Origin: an uncultured Litoreibacter sp.
GTDB taxonomy: Bacteria > Pseudomonadota > Alphaproteobacteria > Rhodobacterales > Rhodobacteraceae
Assembly: GCF_947501785.1 (NCBI RefSeq)
Contig: NZ_CANMXB010000001.1
Span: 3,228,501-3,292,500, forward strand
Reading direction: 5' to 3'
Length of the DNA stretch: 64,000 nt
The position numbers were made by a program, and so were the translations under genes. Positions 58,929 through 64,000 of this stretch are shown here, piece by piece. Under the pieces are notes generated by a model. The model worked only from the letters and a program-made list of their open reading frames with translations. It was not told the origin of the DNA and did no database searches. Numbering within the stretch: the stretch's first letter is position 1; every line of letters begins with the position of its first letter.

Positions 58929-59228
58929 CTAGCCCGCGTCCTTATGAGACACCTCAAATGCCGCTTTCTGGGCGTCGCTGGCATCCGTCTGGTGCTGCGC
59001 TTTCCACTCGTCAAAGGGCATGCCGTAGAACGCCTCGCGTGCTTCCATCTTGCCGATCTCGATGCCGCGCTCGGCGGCGGCTTCCTGGTACCAGCGGCTT
59101 AGGCAGTTGCGGCAGAAGCCGGCCAAATTCATCATGTCGATATTTTGCACATCGGTGCGCTTTTGCAGGTGGTCGCGCAGGGTGCGGAAGGCGGCGGCCT
59201 CCAGCTCCAGTTGGGTTTGGGCGTCCAT
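58929..59228 (-). CDS. DUF1244 family protein
   Basis: 99 residues, the family length. The hallmark LAGFCRNCLSRWYQEAAAERGIEI is complete, including the CRNC pair, and the N-terminal helical part LEAAAFRTLRDHLQKRTDVQNIDMM matches. Function unknown; structures of the family are all-alpha with a possible metal site. It lies 12 bp after the hydrolase gene on the same strand, so the pair probably forms an operon, a common arrangement in Rhodobacterales. Confidence 0.85.
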   Translation of the reverse strand: MDAQTQLELEAAAFRTLRDHLQKRTDVQNIDMMNLAGFCRNCLSRWYQEAAAERGIEIGKMEAREAFYGMPFDEWKAQHQTDASDAQKAAFEVSHKDAG

Positions 59229-59240
59229 GATGTTGTCTCC

Positions 59241-59984
59241 CTATAGGCCGGATGCGGCCAAAGTGTCGGTTAGGATCGGCGCGAGGCGGTCCGCCCATGC
59301 CATCTGATCGGCTTCGTTAGATATGAGGTCGTTGCGTATCTCGATCAAGACATGGGGGCGCCCATGCCGCAACGCGTGTTTGTCCATCGTGTCGCCGGTC
59401 AGGTGGCCGGAATAGGGCTGGTTGTCGCCGACGCACAGGTCGTCTTCCGCCCGTAGCCGGTTGAGCAGCGGGTCTGCCATGCGGCGGTCTTCCGCATACA
59501 GCACCCCGACATGCCAAGGCCGCGCTGGGCGGCCACGCAGCTGCGGCGTGAAGCTGTGGACCGAGACAATCACCGGGTCCGGCTGCGCGGCCGTGACCTG
59601 TGCGACGGCGTCGTGATAGGGGCGGTACATCGTGGATAGCCGGTGTTCGCGGTCTTGTGTGCTGACGGTTTTGTTGGCCGGGATGATGGTGCCGTCATAG
59701 AGCCGCATCACCAGGGTCGGGTCGTCTTCGCCGCGGTTCGGGTCGATGACCAGGCGGGAGAAGTTGGACAGCACCGCAGGGCCAGTCAGCCGTTCCGCCA
59801 AGGCGCGGGTGACCCCCGCCGCCCCGATGTCAAAGGCGATATGGCGGTTCATATCTTCGGGCGGCAGGCCCAGATCGCCGCCCGCCACAAAGGGTGGAAC
59901 TGTGTTGGCCGCGTGGTCGCACAGGCACACAAACCGGCCGGGCCGGTCGGCGCCGGATATCTCGAATGGGTGGTAGGTCATCAA
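59241..59984 (-). CDS. N-formylglutamate amidohydrolase-like protein
   Basis: 247 residues (a second Met follows directly). FVCLCDHAANTVPP, DIGAAGVTRALAERL, SNFSRLVIDPNRGEDDP, VSVHSFTPQLRGRPRPWH-like VIVSVHSFTP and HVLIEIRNDLIS are the conserved FGase segments with metal-binding His and Glu. In histidine degradation the enzyme releases formate from N-formyl-L-glutamate. No other hut gene is here, and many members of this branch have unproven substrates. It is divergent from pyk. Confidence 0.85.
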   Translation of the reverse strand: MMTYHPFEISGADRPGRFVCLCDHAANTVPPFVAGGDLGLPPEDMNRHIAFDIGAAGVTRALAERLTGPAVLSNFSRLVIDPNRGEDDPTLVMRLYDGTIIPANKTVSTQDREHRLSTMYRPYHDAVAQVTAAQPDPVIVSVHSFTPQLRGRPARPWHVGVLYAEDRRMADPLLNRLRAEDDLCVGDNQPYSGHLTGDTMDKHALRHGRPHVLIEIRNDLISNEADQMAWADRLAPILTDTLAASGL

Positions 59985-60116
59985 TATCTGCCTGTTACAT
60001 TTGCCTCATATTTAGGCGCAGTGTGAAAGAAGCGCCAGTTGCGATGCGCCGCGCTTTGGGTCATACGTGGCCCCGGCCCAACGATGAAAACTGAATAGAT
60101 TAAGGATGACGCAGGT

Positions 60117-61562
60117 ATGAGACGCCTCCGCAAGGTCAAGATTGTTGCAACTTTGGGCCCGGCCTCCAATGACTACGAAATGATCCGAGCCCTGTTTGAA
60201 GCAGGCGCCGATGTGTTCCGGCTGAACATGAGCCACGGCGACCACGCCGAAATTCGCGTGCGCCACGAGATCATCCGCCAGATCGAGAAAGACACAGGCC
60301 GCCCGATTGCCATTCTCGCCGACCTGCAGGGCCCCAAGCTGCGCGTCGGGCAATTCGCCGACAAAGAGGGCGTGGATCTGCAGGTGGGCCAAGACTTCCG
60401 CCTCGATCTCGACGACGCCAAGGGCGACGCCAAGCGGGTGCAGCTGCCGCATAAGGAAATTTTTGACGCGCTGGAGCCCGGCGCCTCGCTGCTGGTCAAT
60501 GACGGCAAGATCCGGCTGAAGGTCAAAGACTGCGGCCGCGATTTCGCCGATTGCGAAGTTGTGGTGGGCGGGGTGATTTCCGACCGCAAGGGCGTGAACG
60601 TCCCCGACGTGGTGCTGCCGCTGGCCGCTTTGTCCGAGAAAGACCGCAAGGATCTGGAATTTGTCTGCCAGCTGGGCGTCGACTGGCTGGCGCTGTCCTT
60701 CGTGCAGCGCCCCGCGGATGTCGAAGAGGCCCGCAAGCTGGCAGATGGCCGCGCCGCGATCCTGTCGAAAATCGAGAAGCCGACCGCGGTCAGCTCGTTT
60801 GATGACATCTTGGCCGCCTCAGACGGCATCATGGTCGCACGTGGCGATTTGGGCGTGGAACTGCCCGTCCAGAACGTACCGCCGATCCAGAAACGTCTGA
60901 TCCGCAAATGCCGCGCGGCGGCCAAGCCGGTGATCGTGGCCACGCAGATGCTGGAATCGATGATCGACAGCCCGATGCCGACCCGCGCCGAGGTCTCGGA
61001 CGTGGCAACCGCCATTTACGAGGGCACCGACGCCATCATGCTCAGCGCGGAATCCGCCGCTGGCGACTTCCCCATTGAGGCCGTGACCACGATGAACAAC
61101 GTGGCCATCGAGGTGGAAAGCGACGCCAACTACCTCGACATCATCGCGGCACAACGTGGCGGCAAGAAACACACGGTCGCCGACGGTATCGTTGTGGCGG
61201 CGCGCGAGATTGCGGAAACCACCGACATTCAGGCAATCTGCTGCTTCTCGCAATCGGGGACCACGGCGCTGCTGGTCGCGCGCGAGCGGCCTCATGTGCC
61301 CACCATCGCGCTGACCTCGCTGATGGGCACCGCGCGCCGGCTGTGCCTCAGCTGGGGTATGCAATGCGTGCTGACAGGCGAGGTGGACCGCTTCAAAATG
61401 GCGGTGGTCAGCGCTGCCCGCGCAGCGCGGGAGACCGGGATTGCGACCGAGAAGGACCAGATTGTCGTCACCGCCGGGGTGCCGTTCAACCAGCCGGGCA
61501 CCACCAACATTCTGCGGGTTGCCCCGGTGGAAGAAAGATTGATTTTCGCCGCTGACCCATAA
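60117..61562 (+). CDS. pyk: Pyruvate kinase
   Basis: 481 residues, full length. [16 protein letters not shown] and [13 protein letters not shown] at the N-terminus, [13 protein letters not shown], a B domain (about 70-170), then [11 protein letters not shown] with the catalytic Lys, [12 protein letters not shown], and [16 protein letters not shown]. It makes ATP and pyruvate from phosphoenolpyruvate. The C-terminal allosteric domain (about 345-481) is present. It is followed after 33 bp by a small membrane protein gene in the same direction. Confidence 0.97.
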   Translation: MRRLRKVKIVATLGPASNDYEMIRALFEAGADVFRLNMSHGDHAEIRVRHEIIRQIEKDTGRPIAILADLQGPKLRVGQFADKEGVDLQVGQDFRLDLDDAKGDAKRVQLPHKEIFDALEPGASLLVNDGKIRLKVKDCGRDFADCEVVVGGVISDRKGVNVPDVVLPLAALSEKDRKDLEFVCQLGVDWLALSFVQRPADVEEARKLADGRAAILSKIEKPTAVSSFDDILAASDGIMVARGDLGVELPVQNVPPIQKRLIRKCRAAAKPVIVATQMLESMIDSPMPTRAEVSDVATAIYEGTDAIMLSAESAAGDFPIEAVTTMNNVAIEVESDANYLDIIAAQRGGKKHTVADGIVVAAREIAETTDIQAICCFSQSGTTALLVARERPHVPTIALTSLMGTARRLCLSWGMQCVLTGEVDRFKMAVVSAARAARETGIATEKDQIVVTAGVPFNQPGTTNILRVAPVEERLIFAADP

Positions 61563-61595
61563 TATTCTGGCTCCGTCTCATGGTGGGAGAGCGTT

Positions 61596-61820
61596 ATGAT
61601 TACGAATGAGTTTATTCTGGTTTTCGGCATAGTGATCGGCGTTCTCGCGATCCCGGCCATTATGTCGGCTTGGATGGACGGCAGCGCGCCCCGGGTGGCG
61701 TCATTCGCGGTCGTGATCTCCGGGGCGATGATCATCTACGCCATCTACAACACCCCGGGCGGCTACAGCGTCAACGAGCTGCCCGACATCTTCACCCGTG
61801 TGGTGGCCAGTTTCCTTTAA
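61596..61820 (+). CDS. Small two-helix membrane protein
   Basis: 74 residues: helix 1 (EFILVFGIVIGVLAIPAIMSA), a short loop with WMDGSAPR, helix 2 (VASFAVVISGAMIIYAIYN), and a polar C-terminus, NTPGGYSVNELPDIFTRVV. GGGAG upstream supports the ATG. It lies between pyk and rpmI in the same direction. Function unknown, but the composition is consistent with a real gene. Confidence 0.75.
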   Translation: MITNEFILVFGIVIGVLAIPAIMSAWMDGSAPRVASFAVVISGAMIIYAIYNTPGGYSVNELPDIFTRVVASFL

Positions 61821-61966
61821 CTTCAAGGCGCCATTTTCAGGGCGGCGGGCCGGAATCGCTTGCCAAGTGAAGCGCGTCGTCCTAGAAGGCGCGCTCGTAC
61901 CCGTGGGACCGGCCTAGAAGGCATGCCGAGTCGCCGCGTTAACCACTCGATACCAAGGAGATGGAA

Positions 61967-62167
61967 ATGCCAAAGATGAAGACAAAATCGGGCGCCAAGA
62001 AGCGCTTCAAGATGACGGCCTCCGGCCGCGTCAAAGCAGGTCAAGCGGGCAAACGCCACGGCATGATCAAGCGCTCCACCAAGTTTATCCGCACCGCGCG
62101 CGGCACGACGCTCCTCTGCAAGGCAGATGAGAACATCGTGAAAAAATACATGCCATACGCGCGCTAA
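61967..62167 (+). CDS. rpmI: 50S ribosomal protein L35
   Basis: 66 residues from ATG 61967, with AAGGAG six bases upstream; the ATG at 61961 is directly behind that site and is rejected. [20 protein letters not shown] and [14 protein letters not shown] are the L35 landmarks. It is coupled to rplT 12 bp downstream. infC, which often precedes it, is not here. Confidence 0.97.
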   Translation: MPKMKTKSGAKKRFKMTASGRVKAGQAGKRHGMIKRSTKFIRTARGTTLLCKADENIVKKYMPYAR

Positions 62168-62179
62168 GGAGAATTTGAT

Positions 62180-62542
62180 ATGTCCAGAGTTACTTCCGGC
62201 GTCACCACGCACGCCCGCCACAAAAAAGTCATCAAGGCCGCCAAAGGCTACCAGGGTCGTCGCAAGAACACCTTCAAGGTTGCCCGCCAGGCCGTCGACA
62301 AGGCCAACCAATACGCGACCCGCGACCGCAAGGCGCGCAAGCGCAACTTCCGCTCGCTGTGGATCCAACGGATCAACGCCGGCTGCCGCGCGATTGACGA
62401 GACGCTGACCTATTCGCGTTTCATCAACGGCCTGTCAAAGGCCGGCATCGAAGTAGACCGCAAGGTTCTGGCCGACCTGGCTGTGAACGAGCCTGACGCG
62501 TTTGCCGGTGTTGTCGAAAAGGCGAAAGCCGCACTGGCCTAA
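62180..62542 (+). CDS. rplT: 50S ribosomal protein L20
   Basis: 120 residues with AAGGAGAATTTGAT before the [43 protein letters not shown] is the basic N-terminal tail that threads into 23S rRNA; the globular part includes [16 protein letters not shown] and [20 protein letters not shown]20 is required for early 50S assembly and can repress its own operon. A strong terminator follows. Confidence 0.97.
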   Translation: MSRVTSGVTTHARHKKVIKAAKGYQGRRKNTFKVARQAVDKANQYATRDRKARKRNFRSLWIQRINAGCRAIDETLTYSRFINGLSKAGIEVDRKVLADLAVNEPDAFAGVVEKAKAALA

Positions 62543-62565
62543 GCCAAGGTGCTCATCGAGATTTG

Positions 62566-62594
62566 AAAAGCCCCGCTCACGCGGGGCTTTTTTT
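62566..62594 (+). terminator. Rho-independent terminator of rpmI-rplT
   Basis: AAAAGCCCCGC-TCAC-GCGGGGCTTTTTTT: an 8-bp or longer G/C stem with tetraloop and an unbroken T-run, 24 bases after the rplT stop. Stem plus tails make it usable in both directions. Confidence 0.95.
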
Positions 62595-62662
62595 GTGTGA
62601 GGAACGGTTGGAATGGGTCCGACCTGACACCCGAATTTCTTGAAGCCCGCTGATCCGCGCGT

Positions 62663-62733
62663 CAATTTCTCGAGGAGAAATTGCAGCGAAATCCTCATCG
62701 AGGATTTCGCTTCAGACCTTTTGTAAAGGTCTG
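62663..62733. repeat. Tandem triple-hairpin element, three-nucleotide loops
   Basis: Three perfect inverted repeats in a row: CAATTTCTC-GAG-GAGAAATTG (62663-62683), an 11-bp-arm hairpin GCGAAATCCTC-ATC with its complement (62686-62710), and CAGACCTTT-TGT-AAAGGTCTG (62713-62733). Each has a 3-nt loop and they are separated by exactly 2 nt. It is the main content of the 346-bp gap between rplT and the LysM gene, with the terminator at 62566. The architecture matches 5859-5906 but the stems differ in sequence. Confidence 0.8.
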
Positions 62734-62888
62734 TTTTGTCCGCTTGGTCATTGCCGAGCAATCGCCACTTTCCACGCCGCCGCCCCATCTCCCGAAAACC
62801 CTCCTTTGTTTCGCCCCGGTTTCCTGCTTGTATGGGGGTGTAGTTACTTTTGTGTCTGCCCTGTGCGGCAGAGAGTCGGGGGATGTTT

Positions 62889-64000
62889 ATGAAGAGGATG
62901 TTGTCAGGGTTGTTGGCGTTCGTGTTGGCGGTTCCGCCTTTGCTCGGGTCCGTTCAGCGAAGTGACGCAAATACCATTGCCTGCGGGCAGGTCTACACGG
63001 TTGGCCGGGGGGACACGTTAAGCGGGATCAGCCTGCGGTCTTACGGGTCCCTTTTGTACCAGCCGATTTATACCGCGAATGTCGATACGATTGGGACCAA
63101 TCCCGACAGGATTCAGGTTGGGCAAAGGCTGACCATACCTTGCCTGACCCCGACGACGGCCGCTGCCGATCAGATCGCGCCGGTTGAGGGGCAGCTGATC
63201 TTCACCTTCAACAAAGCCTCCGCCCCGCCGTTCATCATCAATAGCGGGATTGTCGATAAGTACCTCGCCGAAATCGCCGAAGTGACCGATGGGCGGGTGA
63301 CCTTCGTGGACCCCGACGTGATGAACCGCGACCACGCGGCGCAGCTGGGGCTGGTGACATCCGGCCAGGTTGATGGCGCTTATGTGCTGAACTCCCATCT
63401 GGCGGCGTCGCACCCGCTGCTACAGCTTCCCATGGAGCCGATGTTCGGCGGCTCTGCCGAGCAAACGGCGGTGTCGCTGTGGCGGCTCCATGCGCGGTAC
63501 TTTGCAGAAACGAACTACTTCGACGACGCCAAGTTGCTTGGTTTCATCTCCTCCCCCGCGGCCCATATCTGGCGCGACGGCGCGGTGCCTGTCACCGCGG
63601 ATGAAGGCATCGCTGACAAGAACCAGTACGAGGTCCCCTATTTCAGCGGTCTCGACACACGCGGCCCGGCCAAGATGCGCGCAGAGGTCGCGGCGTGGGC
63701 GGCCAATTACGGCGCGCAGAATGACGAGCCGCCTACCTTCTTCCTGGCGCATGGCGCGGCCATTGCCTTGGGTATCTGGGACGAGACCTCTAGCGTCGAG
63801 GTGATGGAGGTCGATAACGGGCTCTATACGCCGACCTTCTCGGTCGTCTTGTCGAACGAGGCTTGGGCAAAGATATCGCCGGCCGATCAGGAGGCCATTC
63901 TGGAGGTGTCAGGCGAGGCGCTCGCAAACCGCTCCGCTGCCTGGGACGCGTTCGACAACTCCTTCCGCTCCCGGATGCTGGATCTCGGGCTGGTGTTTGA
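62889..64000 (+). CDS. Exported LysM plus TRAP-type solute-binding domain protein (3' end outside window)
   Basis: At least 370 residues; the frame is open to base 64000. GGGGGATG precedes the ATG at 62889. A signal peptide (KRMLSGLLAFVLAVPPLLGS) precedes a LysM domain (about 36-84: YTVGRGDTLSGISLRSYGS then RIQVGQRLTIP), then a DctP/TRAP substrate-binding-like region from about 105 (QLIFTFNKASAPPFI, VSLWRLHARYF, FSVVLSNEAWAKISPADQEAI). LysM binds peptidoglycan, so the protein would be wall-anchored. The combination is unusual for a TRAP binding protein. Transporter genes, if any, lie beyond the window. Confidence 0.82.
   Translation, partial: MKRMLSGLLAFVLAVPPLLGSVQRSDANTIACGQVYTVGRGDTLSGISLRSYGSLLYQPIYTANVDTIGTNPDRIQVGQRLTIPCLTPTTAAADQIAPVEGQLIFTFNKASAPPFIINSGIVDKYLAEIAEVTDGRVTFVDPDVMNRDHAAQLGLVTSGQVDGAYVLNSHLAASHPLLQLPMEPMFGGSAEQTAVSLWRLHARYFAETNYFDDAKLLGFISSPAAHIWRDGAVPVTADEGIADKNQYEVPYFSGLDTRGPAKMRAEVAAWAANYGAQNDEPPTFFLAHGAAIALGIWDETSSVEVMEVDNGLYTPTFSVVLSNEAWAKISPADQEAILEVSGEALANRSAAWDAFDNSFRSRMLDLGLVF

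Overview
The window is a dense, high-GC stretch of chromosome from an alphaproteobacterium, most probably a marine Rhodobacterales (Roseobacter-group) species. Evidence: an alphaproteobacterial GyrB C-terminus, an HvrA-type H-NS protein, an aerobic cobalamin pathway with a CbiG-CobJ fusion and CbtAB, a DgcN/DgcA pair, a TRAP-type binding domain, and a dispersed A/T-rich intergenic repeat that recurs at least seven times. Coding density is very high, with many 1-11 bp stop/start overlaps. No rRNA, tRNA, IS element, prophage or CRISPR array was recognised.

Layout. 1-5.9 kb: end of gyrB, an FAD reductase, arsH-trhO (minus), and pncA-pncB, which together form nicotinate mononucleotide from nicotinamide. 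5.9-8.5 kb: minus-strand operon arfB, PLP phospho-lyase-like enzyme, small-molecule kinase. 8.6-12.7 kb: a hybrid histidine kinase, a candidate short-ORF transcript with a strong terminator, a YhhQ-type transporter and two small proteins. 12.7-16.8 kb: tyrB-type aminotransferase and sseA, then dapA-GNAT-smpB-membrane protein as one operon. 16.9-24.2 kb: soluble lytic transglycosylase, EamA transporter, a divergently split MnmC (mnmD and an FAD partner), VOC protein, FMN reductase and a ThDP enzyme.

24.2-50.3 kb is the cobalamin region. On the minus strand: a B12 riboswitch, then cbtB-cbtA-cobW-GNAT-cobN-GNAT; cobO lies beyond. A second minus-strand operon is DUF1636-cobC-cobD-lytic transglycosylase. 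On the plus strand: a small membrane protein gene, cbiX, cobH, cobL, cobI, cbiG-cobJ and cobM. These cover ring methylations, methylmutation, decarboxylation, cobalt uptake and insertion, adenosylation and aminopropanol attachment. cobA, cobG/cobZ, cobF, cobK, cobB and cobQ are not here. smc, an H-NS-like gene, a degenerate receiver, an HDAC-family gene and a glutathionyl-hydroquinone reductase are interspersed.

50.4-57.5 kb: a LysR gene divergent from a desaturase-like gene, a TIM-barrel gene, a VOC gene, dgcN, dgcA and a D-amino-acid aminotransferase, which suggests D-amino acid/D-glutamate catabolism; then two small secreted paralogues. 57.7-64 kb: a WYL regulator divergent from a small monooxygenase-like gene with a palindromic operator, DUF1244, an N-formylglutamate amidohydrolase-like gene, pyk, rpmI-rplT with a clear terminator, a triple-hairpin element, and a LysM plus TRAP-binding-domain protein cut by the window end.

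Strongest leads: the short-ORF transcript near 10.9 kb, four TGTAC iterons with exact 11-nt period before cobL, the tandem three-nucleotide-loop hairpins at 5.9 and 62.7 kb, the nested inverted repeats at 24.2-24.5 kb, the kinase/phospho-lyase pair, the D-glutamate cluster, and the LysM-TRAP fusion.
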